A DNA stretch of 54,657 nucleotides from an uncultured Desulfobacterium sp. (lineage in GTDB: Bacteria; Desulfobacterota; DSM-4660; Desulfatiglandales; Desulfatiglandaceae): the NCBI GenBank assembly GCA_900258555.1, contig LT984854.1:2486885-2541541 (forward strand). Reading direction: 5' to 3'. The position numbers were made by a program, and so were the translations under genes. The notes below the pieces were generated by a model that was not told the origin of the DNA, did no database searches, and saw only the letters and a program-made list of their open reading frames with translations. Below, in pieces: positions 8,948 through 17,383 of the stretch. Position 1 is the stretch's first letter. Every line of letters begins with the position of its first letter.

Positions 8948-10431
8948 GGCCGTTCCTCCAATGGATAACCGCGTTCCTTTATATAGTCTTCAAACTGCTG
9001 ATAGGTCTCCTGCTGCCACATGGGTGAGCCGAAGACCTCGTGTTTGAAGGCGGTTATGCCGATACCCAAAAAATGTCTGTGATGATGTCTCAAGATCTTG
9101 TTCCTGGAGAAAAAGGCCTTTAAGACTTCTTTGGGCTGCCAGTAATATTTTCTCATCAGTGAGATATGCTCCTCAGTGATCTTGCTGATGTCGGGCTCTT
9201 CCCTGGTGGGCATTATGGCCTGGATCTGATCGTATCTTGAATAATCATCGGTCCTGATCCTGCCAAGCCTTTTCATTTCCTTGTAATATTCCGTGCCAGG
9301 ATAAGGGGTTACCACATTTAGGCCCAGATGATCCACATAGGGCCGCAGGAAATTCATCAGGTCCATTCTGTCCTTACTGGTCTCCTCCCAAAGCCCTATA
9401 ATAAGGGTGGCCATTACCATGAAGCCGTGTTTTTTGAGTATCTTCATGGCCTCTTCGTTTTCCCTGGCGGTAATGCGTTTGTTGACCCCATCCAGGAGAT
9501 TCTGCCTGCTGTGCTCTATGCCAAGCATGAACTGATAGACACCCGCATCCCTGAAACCTTCCATAAGGTCCTGATCCCTGATAATCAGATTGGACCTTGA
9601 CTGGAGCCAGAAATTCTGTCCTGTTCTTCTGGCGGTCATCTCCCTGATAAACCCTTCACCCTTTTCCCGTGTAAGATTGAAGATATTGTCCCCAACATAA
9701 AAGGTGTCGCGGTTGTAGCGGTCCTTTAGGATCTCCATCTCTTCGGCGATCTTCTTCGGGCTTCTTGTGCGCCATTTGTTCTGCCAAAAGACCGCTTCTG
9801 AACAAAATGTACAGTCATATGAACAGCCGCGTGCAAAATTGACCAGAAATCCCCGCTCTGATTCCGAAGGAAGCCCGATATAGGGGTGCTCCATATTGTA
9901 AAGGTGATAGGCAGGCATGGGAAGGGTATCCAGGTCTGCTATCAGCGGCCTTTGACCCGTAAAGACAAAAGCGCCTTTTTCATCCAGAAAGGCCAGGCCC
10001 TTTATTTTTGCCACATCCTGTCTTTTTACAATACAGCCTAGGAACTCGTGCAGCGTGATCTCACCTTCCCCGACACAGATATAATCTATGGCCCTGCACT
10101 TCCTTAAGAGTTCCTCCGGTATCAGAGAGGGCTGGCCCCCGCCGACTATGACTATGCTGTCGGGGCTCGCCTCTTTGACAAGTCTTGCGGCGTTCATGGT
10201 ATCATTTAAGAAGTAGGTACAGATATTGCTTATCCCGACCACATCAGGCCTGAGCCTTTTTACCTTTTCCTCAAGATCGCGCCAGGGGTTTTGCTGGATG
10301 GTGCAGTCAAGGAATTCCATTTGAAAGTCATTTTCAATATATGCAGCAAGCTGCAGGCATGCGGGACTGGGCACCCATGCCCTCAGGAATTCCCATATCT
10401 TATGAGGAGGATCAACAAGCAAGAAATCCAT
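8944..10431 (-). CDS. B12-binding-domain radical SAM protein
   Basis: 495 residues. The N-terminal ~150 residues form a cobalamin-binding-type Rossmann domain (DVVGISNICTYF, IVIVGGGQPS). A radical SAM barrel with the cluster motif CSYDCTFC follows near residue 205, and then a C-terminal extension typical of BchE-like or lipid-modifying enzymes. The class methylates or rearranges unactivated carbons; the substrate here is unknown. The ATG at 10431 is chosen because GGAG lies seven bases upstream; ATGs at 10443 and 10455 are less well placed. It is coupled to the MORN gene by a four-base overlap. Confidence 0.85.
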   Translation of the reverse strand: MDFLLVDPPHKIWEFLRAWVPSPACLQLAAYIENDFQMEFLDCTIQQNPWRDLEEKVKRLRPDVVGISNICTYFLNDTMNAARLVKEASPDSIVIVGGGQPSLIPEELLRKCRAIDYICVGEGEITLHEFLGCIVKRQDVAKIKGLAFLDEKGAFVFTGQRPLIADLDTLPMPAYHLYNMEHPYIGLPSESERGFLVNFARGCSYDCTFCSEAVFWQNKWRTRSPKKIAEEMEILKDRYNRDTFYVGDNIFNLTREKGEGFIREMTARRTGQNFWLQSRSNLIIRDQDLMEGFRDAGVYQFMLGIEHSRQNLLDGVNKRITARENEEAMKILKKHGFMVMATLIIGLWEETSKDRMDLMNFLRPYVDHLGLNVVTPYPGTEYYKEMKRLGRIRTDDYSRYDQIQAIMPTREEPDISKITEEHISLMRKYYWQPKEVLKAFFSRNKILRHHHRHFLGIGITAFKHEVFGSPMWQQETYQQFEDYIKERGYPLEERP

Positions 10432-10788
10432 TAAACACTCCATAGCCGGAATCAAAGGCTTTCACATATAACATATTAATATTTAAAATAAAATTTCAAT
10501 AAAATAAGATACCTTAGCCCCTCGATCAATTGAAAAATAATCATTTCTCCATCCCTGATGTCAAGCTGTTTTACAGCCTGTTCTTTTAACTAAAATAAAA
10601 TAGCATAAATACATTAAAATTAGCATACACAATTATATCCTATTGACAACTGAAAACTATTGCGTTACACATTACAAATCCTTCAACAATCAACAATGGA
10701 CTCTTTGAAATCACCTTATAGGCATGTTGGTATTGCCGCCAACTTACATACTGATGAGAATCGGATTTATTAGCGGTTAATCAATAAA
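10432..10788. other. AT-rich divergent intergenic region
   Basis: No gene is supportable. It separates the minus-strand radical SAM operon from a plus-strand kinase. A candidate plus-strand promoter has TTGACA at 10643-10648 and a weak TACACA at 10666-10671 after 17 bases. No terminator or clear operator is seen. Confidence 0.35.
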
Positions 10789-12453
10789 ATGGCCTTTTCC
10801 ATTTTTAAAAAGGTGGTCCCCTGGGTTTCGTTTTTGCTGTTAATCACCATTTCCGTCGTTATATGGCAAAATGAAAATGCCCATAAAAAGGAAATTATCC
10901 TTACCAGTACCCAAACCACTGCAACACAGATTAAAATCCGTGTAGAAGGCCTGATTAACGCCAGGATTTCCTCTCTCAAGTTACTGGCTGAAAGGTGGGT
11001 TGAAAGGACCCCCCCTGATTTCAGCAGAGAGCGATTTCTCCAGTTCGCCGAAGGCATATACATCCATTACCCCGGTTTTGCTGCGATCAACTGGATAGAT
11101 CCATCCGGCGTGATCTGTTGGGTCTTTCCCGAGGACAAAGGCCCCCTGCTCATGGGCAAGAGGCCTGCGGCCCATGGTGATCCCGGTTACAGAAAGGCCT
11201 TTGAACAGGCCGGGACAAGCCTTCAGGAAGGGGTATCCCCGTGTGTCGAACTCTTTTCCGGAGGACTTGGGTTTGAGATATTTTGGCCCTTGGTCCATAA
11301 TGGACAGTTACAGGGATATCTCAACGGTGTCTTTCAAATCACCCACTTAATGGAAGTAAGCGTGGGAAAAATAATTCTTCAAGATTTTTCCATGAAAATA
11401 TTTGAAGGTGAAAGGCTTATTTACAATAGCGGGGATGAAAGACCCTATGAAACCGGACACACATTCAAGTCTATCCAACCCTTCGATGATATCAGCTTTT
11501 TAGGAAAAATCTGGCGGATGGAACTTAGGCCAAAGGCTGCAATGTATCCTTATGAGCACCTCAAAAATTGGCCTGTATTGGCATTCGGCCTTACGATTTC
11601 AATCGCTGTTTTTATGCTCCTCAATTATCTCTTCCGGCGCATGGAATTGTACAGGGCGGCAAGGAATCAGGCCTATGAAGAGGTCAAAGAGCGTACAAAG
11701 GCCGAAGAAAGGCTTAAGAAAAACGAGAAGGTACTTGAATCCCTCCTCTCTGAACTGGCTTCCAAGAACGAAGAACTGGAGACCTTTGTATACACGGTCT
11801 CACATGATTTGAAGACGCCGATTATTACAATAGAGGGTTTTGTAGGCGCCTTGCGTGAGGATTTCAAAGACGTGATCCCGGAGGAGGGCAAGAAATATCT
11901 CAATTTTATAAGCGACGCAACCAGAAAAATGGGGCTCCTGATCAGCGATCTTCTCGATCTGTCAAGGATCGGGCGTCTGACGGAAAACAAGGGGGAGCTT
12001 CAATTCGCAAGGCTTGCGGAAGAGGTAGTCGCGGCATTTCAACCGGCAATACGGGAAAAGGGTATCAAGGTGACGGTCCAACAGGATCTTCCTCTGGTCT
12101 ATGCGGAAGAAAAAAGGTTACGTCAGGTAATGGAAAACCTGTTGAGCAATGCAATCAAGTACATTAGAAAAGATAATGTCACCCCCGTCATCGAGGTGGG
12201 AGCCATGACAATGGATCGGGAAAAAGTTTTTTTCGTCCGAGATAACGGCATAGGGATCGAGAAGGCCTATTTTGAAAAGATCTTTCAGGTCTTCCAGCGA
12301 CTTGCCCCTGCAAAAAAAATAGCAGAAGGAACAGGAATGGGCCTTACCATTGTAAAAAGGATTATCGAACATCATGGCGGCAGAATCTGGCTTGAATCCA
12401 AACCCGGTGAGGGTTCAACATTTTTTTTCACCATCAAAGACAAGGAGGTTTAG
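10789..12453 (+). CDS. CHASE-domain sensor histidine kinase
   Basis: 554 residues. There is a membrane helix near residues 8-26, then a periplasmic CHASE-type sensor (FAAINWIDPSGVI, GDPGYRKAFEQA) to about 255, a second helix (about 262-282), a short coiled coil, a HisKA domain with His in YTVSHDLKTP, and an ATPase domain with RDNGIGIE and GTGMGLTIVKRI. CHASE domains sense small extracellular ligands. It is followed after 2 bp by a stand-alone receiver and then a receiver-PAS-kinase, the layout of a multi-step phosphorelay of the phytochrome/Rcp1 kind. No strong ribosome site precedes the ATG. Confidence 0.85.
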   Translation: MAFSIFKKVVPWVSFLLLITISVVIWQNENAHKKEIILTSTQTTATQIKIRVEGLINARISSLKLLAERWVERTPPDFSRERFLQFAEGIYIHYPGFAAINWIDPSGVICWVFPEDKGPLLMGKRPAAHGDPGYRKAFEQAGTSLQEGVSPCVELFSGGLGFEIFWPLVHNGQLQGYLNGVFQITHLMEVSVGKIILQDFSMKIFEGERLIYNSGDERPYETGHTFKSIQPFDDISFLGKIWRMELRPKAAMYPYEHLKNWPVLAFGLTISIAVFMLLNYLFRRMELYRAARNQAYEEVKERTKAEERLKKNEKVLESLLSELASKNEELETFVYTVSHDLKTPIITIEGFVGALREDFKDVIPEEGKKYLNFISDATRKMGLLISDLLDLSRIGRLTENKGELQFARLAEEVVAAFQPAIREKGIKVTVQQDLPLVYAEEKRLRQVMENLLSNAIKYIRKDNVTPVIEVGAMTMDREKVFFVRDNGIGIEKAYFEKIFQVFQRLAPAKKIAEGTGMGLTIVKRIIEHHGGRIWLESKPGEGSTFFFTIKDKEV

Positions 12454-12455
12454 GA

Positions 12456-12902
12456 ATGGATTATCAACCCTCTCATATCCTGCTCGTGGAAGATGAGGAG
12501 GCGCACGCTGAACTGACAAAACGGGCCGTCCGCAAATCCGGCAATGCCAACCGGCTGGATGTGGTAACAAGCGGTGAGGATGCCCTGGATTATGTCTTCA
12601 ACCGTGGTGCCTATGCTGACAGGTCCCAGTATCCCATGCCGGGACTGATCCTGTTGGACATAAAGCTGCCCGGCATTGACGGCATAGAGGTCCTGAAGGC
12701 GATAAAGGAAGATCAAAATCTGAGAAAAATTCCCGTGATCATGCTCACCTCTTCGGAGAGGGACGCAGACGTTATCAGTTCCTATAAGAACTATGCCAAC
12801 AGCTACCTGACCAAGCCGGTGGGTTATAAAGAATTTGAAGAGAAGATCAGGCAGATAGATTTCTATTGGATGATCCTGAATGAGCCTCCAAGGTGCCAGT
12901 AA
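12456..12902 (+). CDS. Stand-alone receiver protein (Rcp1-like)
   Basis: 148 residues forming one receiver domain: acidic EDEE near residue 11, phospho-acceptor Asp in LLDIKLPGIDG (~66), Thr/Ser in MLTSS, and Lys in LTKPV. There is no output domain. This form, with a long alpha4 region (FNRGAYADRSQYP), matches Rcp1-type regulators that pair with CHASE or phytochrome kinases. AAGGAGG lies just upstream of the start, and the preceding kinase stop is two bases away. It probably relays phosphate between the two flanking kinases. Confidence 0.87.
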   Translation: MDYQPSHILLVEDEEAHAELTKRAVRKSGNANRLDVVTSGEDALDYVFNRGAYADRSQYPMPGLILLDIKLPGIDGIEVLKAIKEDQNLRKIPVIMLTSSERDADVISSYKNYANSYLTKPVGYKEFEEKIRQIDFYWMILNEPPRCQ

Positions 12903-12924
12903 TGAAACCATTCAGCAGGTATTA

Positions 12925-14349
12925 ATGATGTCTCCCCTTTGTATTGCAATTATCGAAGACGAAATCGCCCACTTAAGTCTGATGAAGCGCGCCATTTTAA
13001 AGGCATTTAATTCCGCTGAGATCCATCATTTTGAAGACGCAGCCACATGCCTGGAAACAATTGATCAGATAAATCCAGGCATTATCATCAGCGATTATCT
13101 CATGCCGGGCATGAACGGCATAGATCTTCTGGAGGCGGTTAATGGCAGGGGACTGGATATACCCGTTATTATCATCACCGGCCAGGGCGGCGAGGATATT
13201 GCGGTGCGGGCCATGAAGCTGGGTGCATGGGATTATCTGGTCAAGTCCGCGGATTTTTTTACCCTGCTCCCGAGCGTAATCGAAAAGGTCATTCGGGAAA
13301 AGGAAACCAAAGACCTGTTGAGGGAGGCCGAAGAAAAATACCGGCTTGTGGTTGACAATGCCGGTGAAGGCATCATGGTTGAACAAGCACAGATGGTAAA
13401 GTTTTATAACCCCAGGTTTGCGGAGATCTTTGGTTATAAAATGGAAGAATTCACCTCAGGCTCTCTGATGGACATTGTTTATCCCGAAGACAAATCAATG
13501 GTGGCCGAATACTTGGTGAAGTTGATCACCGATGGTCATAAACCAGTGACATGCGACTTCAGGATAATCAGCGCGGATGGGCAACTCAAGTGGCTGAGTA
13601 ACAACGCGGTTCAGATCAACTGGGGAGGCAGGCCCGCTTCATTGAATTTTTTAAGTGATATCACAGAGCGCAAGCGCACTGAAAAACGCATTCAGTCTCT
13701 TACCCATGAATTGATAAGGGCTCAGGAGCGGGAACGTTCGACCATTGCACGTGAATTGCATGACACAACATTGCAGGACCTGGTAGCCTTAAAACTTAAA
13801 ACAGATATGTTGCTCTTTGACCAGGAAGAATTGCCTGCCAAAGTAAGACAATGGACAAAAGAGCAATCAGATATACTACAGCAAGCCATTACATCTCTTC
13901 GAAATCTGGCCTATGATTTACATCCTGCCGGTCTTAAGCAATGGGGTCTTGTCAAAACACTCGACAACTGCTGCCATGATTTTTCTGAAAGAAACGGGAC
14001 CAATGTAACATTTAATTCCTCCGGCACTCAGGCCTTGACTATCGGCCCTGAGGCAGAAATAAACCTCTACCGTCTGGTGCAGGAAGGACTGAATAACATT
14101 CGAAAGCATGCAGATGCATCCAATGTCAAGATAAGCATGGTGGCCGATCCCCATGAGATTATACTGACCATAGAGGATGACGGCAAAGGATTTGACGTTG
14201 ATGAACGAGAGCAGGCCTCCATAGCTGAGAAACGTTTGGGCCTCAGGAGCATGAAAGAGAGGGTCAGCCTTCTCGGCGGGGAAATTAAAATAGAGTCTTA
14301 TTATGGAAAAGGCACTAAACTCCTCATAAAGGTTCCCATAGGAGGGTAG
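12925..14349 (+). CDS. Receiver-PAS-histidine kinase (NarX-type)
   Basis: 474 residues from 12925 (ATG ATG). An in-frame ATG at 12880 would overlap the preceding gene by 23 bp. Domains are a receiver (Asp in ISDYLMPGMNG), a PAS domain (about 135-255), then a HisKA_3 dimerisation domain with His in ARELHDTTLQDL, and a HATPase domain with EDDGKGFD and GLRSMKERV. HisKA_3 kinases usually phosphorylate LuxR/NarL-type regulators, but none is adjacent. It is soluble, with no membrane helix. It forms the third part of a phosphorelay with the CHASE kinase and single-domain receiver. Confidence 0.85.
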   Translation: MMSPLCIAIIEDEIAHLSLMKRAILKAFNSAEIHHFEDAATCLETIDQINPGIIISDYLMPGMNGIDLLEAVNGRGLDIPVIIITGQGGEDIAVRAMKLGAWDYLVKSADFFTLLPSVIEKVIREKETKDLLREAEEKYRLVVDNAGEGIMVEQAQMVKFYNPRFAEIFGYKMEEFTSGSLMDIVYPEDKSMVAEYLVKLITDGHKPVTCDFRIISADGQLKWLSNNAVQINWGGRPASLNFLSDITERKRTEKRIQSLTHELIRAQERERSTIARELHDTTLQDLVALKLKTDMLLFDQEELPAKVRQWTKEQSDILQQAITSLRNLAYDLHPAGLKQWGLVKTLDNCCHDFSERNGTNVTFNSSGTQALTIGPEAEINLYRLVQEGLNNIRKHADASNVKISMVADPHEIILTIEDDGKGFDVDEREQASIAEKRLGLRSMKERVSLLGGEIKIESYYGKGTKLLIKVPIGG

Positions 14350-14376
14350 ATAGCAGGCGGTTAGGAGATTGGTCTG

Positions 14377-14613
14377 ATGGAATTGGCAAAGATATTGGTG
14401 GATGTTGATCTTGGGAGAAAAGGGATTGAAAAGACGGAGATGTATGTGTACCTGGAAGGGAAGTTGATCGAGACCCATTTTGACCGATGTTACGACGACA
14501 TAAAGATGGTGGTTGAGGATTTGAGGGGCCGTTATAAGGATGCAATGGTGGAAGTCTCCTGCGAAGGAGAGGACTTCTTCGGCCGAATTCACAGATGGCC
14601 TTTGGACATTTAG
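14377..14613 (+). CDS. Small protein of unknown function
   Basis: 78 residues, not recognised. It is acidic and soluble, with no signal peptide, alternating strand and helix character, and single Cys residues near 43 and 62. AGGAGAT lies eight bases upstream of the ATG and the gene is co-directional with the kinase cluster ending 27 bp earlier, which supports it as a real gene. It could be an accessory of the phosphorelay, but nothing shows this. Confidence 0.55.
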   Translation: MELAKILVDVDLGRKGIEKTEMYVYLEGKLIETHFDRCYDDIKMVVEDLRGRYKDAMVEVSCEGEDFFGRIHRWPLDI

Positions 14614-14646
14614 GGCTTAAACAAAGCTTATCAAGGAGAAAACATC

Positions 14647-14967
14647 ATGAAAAAAGCCATATTATGCCTAGCGGTTCTTTTCGTTTTTTTGTTCAGCTCC
14701 TCACAGTCCTTTTCAGGCGAAATTATACTCAAGGAAAAGGAGAAAGATACGTGGGAGATGCAAAACAAAACAGGGGAGAAGATCGGGACACTCAAAAGGG
14801 ATCAGGGAGTCTACCGATTCTTCGATAACAACCAGGAATTCATGGGTTCGATCCTGGAATCAAAGCAACTGATGCCAAAGGGCTTCAGGAGCCGCAGCAC
14901 CAAAATCACACCCGAACTGGCCCAGCTCTATCTTGATCTATTGGACGCGATCAAGACCATAAAGTGA
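14647..14967 (+). CDS. Small exported protein of unknown function
   Basis: 106 residues. A clear signal peptide (about 1-23, ending SQSFSG) is followed by a basic, strand-rich mature domain (WEMQNKTGEKIGTLKRD) and a C-terminal helix. It is probably periplasmic; the family is not recognised. AAGGAG precedes the ATG at a good distance, and it lies 33 bp after the previous small gene, so both may share the kinase-cluster transcript. Confidence 0.6.
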   Translation: MKKAILCLAVLFVFLFSSSQSFSGEIILKEKEKDTWEMQNKTGEKIGTLKRDQGVYRFFDNNQEFMGSILESKQLMPKGFRSRSTKITPELAQLYLDLLDAIKTIK

Positions 14968-15044
14968 AGGGCCTCAAACCGGACTACATCCGCTGACTTT
15001 GCCTTAGCCCATTGCAACCGGTTACCCTGTGTTGATTGGGCTGT

Positions 15045-15824
15045 TCATAGTCCTCTGAGCAGTTCTTCTTTTTTCTTTTGATATTCTTCCTGACTAATAA
15101 GGCCCTTATCAGAAAGCGCTTTTAGCTTTTCAAGTCTTGTACCTATGTCAATGTTTTTATCAAAGACATCGGTTTCCGGGGGATGTTGCCCTGTATCCTG
15201 AGACAAATCGGATTTCGTCTTTATTCCGAAAAGCCGTCCGATCGCGCCTATTATTTTTTTTATACCCCGCCAGATCTTGGGAAGCCACCATATCATAACC
15301 ATTATAAAAGCAGCCAGTAAGGCAAAAAATATCCATGGGTGTTTTAATGCCGTCCATAGCCCGCCGATGACCGCCAGATCCTCTACGATTGATGCAGTCC
15401 AATTGGTCACCGGCTCTGGGGAAGCATTGATCAGGACACGGGTGCCTGCCTTTGTAGCGTGGGTTCCGGCGGCAATTCCACCCCCGACAATTGCCGCGGC
15501 CAGTGAAGCAGCGGGATCAATATTCCCGACAGCGCCTGCAGCCAACAGGGCACCGCCAGGAATCCGGATAAAGGTGTGAATGGTATCCCAGCCTGTATCA
15601 ACCCCCGGAACTTTGTCTGCAAAGAATTCAACGCAGTACATTACACCTGCCGCAAAAATGACCAGGGGATTGGCAAGGATCTGCAGATCGGGCGGCAGCG
15701 TCATATGGCCGGCAGATCCCATGATGCCGAGCATAAGTATGGTTGCATACAGATTGATGCCACTCGCCCATGAAGCACCCATGGTAAGGGCGATGATGCT
15801 TGCGATATGATTTAACTGTTCCAT
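15045..15824 (-). CDS. DUF4126 membrane protein with SHOCT tail
   Basis: 259 residues. An N-terminal domain of four or five membrane helices (GASWASGINLYATILMLG, IVGGGIAAGTHATKAG) matches the DUF4126 type, and another helix lies near 170-190. The C-terminus (LEKLKALSDKGLISQEEYQKKK) is a SHOCT domain, a short oligomerisation motif. It is an inner-membrane protein of unknown function. It is transcribed alone, convergent with the small exported gene. Confidence 0.8.
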   Translation of the reverse strand: MEQLNHIASIIALTMGASWASGINLYATILMLGIMGSAGHMTLPPDLQILANPLVIFAAGVMYCVEFFADKVPGVDTGWDTIHTFIRIPGGALLAAGAVGNIDPAASLAAAIVGGGIAAGTHATKAGTRVLINASPEPVTNWTASIVEDLAVIGGLWTALKHPWIFFALLAAFIMVMIWWLPKIWRGIKKIIGAIGRLFGIKTKSDLSQDTGQHPPETDVFDKNIDIGTRLEKLKALSDKGLISQEEYQKKKEELLRGL

Positions 15825-15966
15825 TGGTTTTAACTCCCACTTGCGGGATTAATCCCAGAAAAAACTAAAACCGTTCCACGTTACTTATACAATTTAGAAA
15901 CTGAAAAACTTAAGAGCTGGATTCACAGCCCCTTTCCCTTCGTAGAGCCAATTCAATAGTGACCAA

Positions 15967-16233
15967 TCACTTCAACTGACTGTCTTTGCTACCGGCTCGA
16001 TTGAAGAGGGTGAAGGCTTTTTGTCCTTTTTCGATCTCTGATTGACAACTGATACAAAAACGAACTCCTGGGATAGCCTTACGACGAGCATCTGGAATAA
16101 CAATCCCGCATTCCTCGCAATGAGTCAAGCTTTCACCCTTAGACAGCCGACTCCTGGCTAATTGTACTCCGGATTTTACGGTGGCGTCTATTTGCCCCTG
16201 TACATCCCCATCTCGGGACCAGCCTACCGCCAT
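15967..16233 (-). CDS. DksA/TraR-type C4 zinc-finger protein (YbiI-like)
   Basis: 88 residues with a four-cysteine zinc finger (CEECG, then CISC about 20 residues later) and a C-terminal RAGSKDSQLK. Length, finger and tail closely resemble E. coli YbiI, a small DksA/TraR relative of unclear function. It lacks the long coiled coil with which DksA enters the RNA polymerase channel, so a true DksA role is unlikely. AAAGGAG lies upstream of the start. It is the last gene of a tight minus-strand series from 19777; its proteobacterial-type sequence may reflect transfer. Confidence 0.82.
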   Translation of the reverse strand: MAVGWSRDGDVQGQIDATVKSGVQLARSRLSKGESLTHCEECGIVIPDARRKAIPGVRFCISCQSEIEKGQKAFTLFNRAGSKDSQLK

Positions 16234-16251
16234 AATTTGCTCCTTTTTAAG

Positions 16252-16944
16252 TTATTCATTATGATTAACCATCAGAATTTTGGGCATAGCAGTGTCCCCA
16301 TTCTCCTGTAGAATAGGCGGCTGTCCGAGAATGCCCTTTTTCATACCGTATCTTCCGTACACGGAAATTCCCCACATTACAACATGCGCGGCAAGTCGAG
16401 CTACCCCACCGCTTGGTGTGATGTGGGCGAAGTAGATCTCGTCAGCCAGGGCAGCCACAAGTCGGTTGCGATGTTCTGCCAATGCAACTGTGGCGCGGCG
16501 ATGAGAGGATTCAAAGGGCGACAAAAGCAAAATACGGCCATCTTCTATTCCGAGTCGCCATTCTCTGGGGAGGCGCATGGATTCTATACTGCGGCCAGGG
16601 CATATAATGATGGACTGAGGGCCCCGCAGCAGGATTTGCAGGCATTCCTTTTCCATGGCCGAATGAAACCCGCTAATAACACACCGCCCCTTATCGCGCC
16701 ACTTCTGGGCCTGATCATAGGCGGCCAGGATAGCATCGCCAGGACAACGATTGGAGCAGAACAATGCTGTTTTGGGCAGATTTAGCAGTTCCAAGCGTCC
16801 AATAGCCCATAGCCTTTCCGGGGCCTCTGAACCAAGAAGTGAGATCAGTGAGGGAGGGTAATCTGGATGAAATCGGGCAATTGTATAAGGAGCATGCTTT
16901 ATCTTTAATCCGGCATCCGGTTTGGTTTCAACACTGGGCATCAT
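16252..16944 (-). CDS. DprA-like Rossmann-fold protein
   Basis: 230 residues. The middle carries a reduced DprA/SMF-type Rossmann domain (WAIGRLELLN, DKGRCVISGFHSAMEKECLQ, IIICPGRS), shorter than true DprA (~290-380 residues) and lacking its SAM-like N-terminal and winged-helix C-terminal domains. DprA loads RecA on incoming single-stranded DNA; short relatives occur in defence and mobile regions. The start shares its A with the TGA of the DUF2283 gene, so translation is coupled. The role is not proven; the neighbours suggest a mobile or defence context. Confidence 0.65.
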   Translation of the reverse strand: MMPSVETKPDAGLKIKHAPYTIARFHPDYPPSLISLLGSEAPERLWAIGRLELLNLPKTALFCSNRCPGDAILAAYDQAQKWRDKGRCVISGFHSAMEKECLQILLRGPQSIIICPGRSIESMRLPREWRLGIEDGRILLLSPFESSHRRATVALAEHRNRLVAALADEIYFAHITPSGGVARLAAHVVMWGISVYGRYGMKKGILGQPPILQENGDTAMPKILMVNHNE

Positions 16945-17192
16945 CAGGATTTAGACAGCTCCACCCTTTCAGATTTTACCGGACTTGATGCTGGCGCCAT
17001 TTCAAAAAGCAGCCTTGCTGTGTCCAGCTTTGGAGTCCTTTTTGACAGGTAAAGCATTTCAATACCGACCACATGGTTGTCGGCATTATAGTCCACAATA
17101 ATGCCGGGTGAAACCTCTTCCGATTCCACGGCATCAGATTCATCAAGGGTCAGGTAAAGGGCGTCGGCTTCATTATCAATTTTTAGTTTCAT
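16944..17192 (-). CDS. DUF2283 family protein
   Basis: 82 residues. The N-terminus (KIDNEADALYLTLDES, EEVSPGIIVDYN, VVGIEML) is the diagnostic DUF2283 pattern. These small proteins often sit next to DUF4258 genes in toxin-antitoxin-like pairs. Here the upstream DUF4258-like frame survives only as its C-terminal part, overlapping this start by ATGA. The gene appears intact, with a 20-residue basic extension at its C-terminus. It is coupled to the DprA-like gene downstream. Confidence 0.75.
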   Translation of the reverse strand: MKLKIDNEADALYLTLDESDAVESEEVSPGIIVDYNADNHVVGIEMLYLSKRTPKLDTARLLFEMAPASSPVKSERVELSKS

Positions 17193-17383
17193 ATCTTACC
17201 TCGGATCTTACGATCAAAAAAAAGGGTAATCACTCTTACAGGGTTTGTATGGGGATTGATTATAACACGAAGCACACGGTTTTCACATTCGGAAATAACC
17301 GCCAGCCGATGCTCCAGCATGGGATCAATTGCATCCGGCTCAATTCGCTGAGGTGGTCTATTGCTCGGTGCTGTACAGTTGAT
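17189..17383 (-). pseudogene. Truncated DUF4258-like gene fragment
   Basis: Reading back from the TGA at 17191-17189, an open frame gives MLEHRLAVISECENRV followed by a strand-rich tail ending DRKIRGKI. This resembles the C-terminal half of DUF4258/RelE-like proteins, the usual partners of DUF2283. The frame meets a stop at 17386-17384 and no start precedes the first ATG (17320), so the N-terminal part is lost. It overlaps the end of the metallo-beta-lactamase gene, which probably marks the deletion or insertion junction. Confidence 0.5.
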
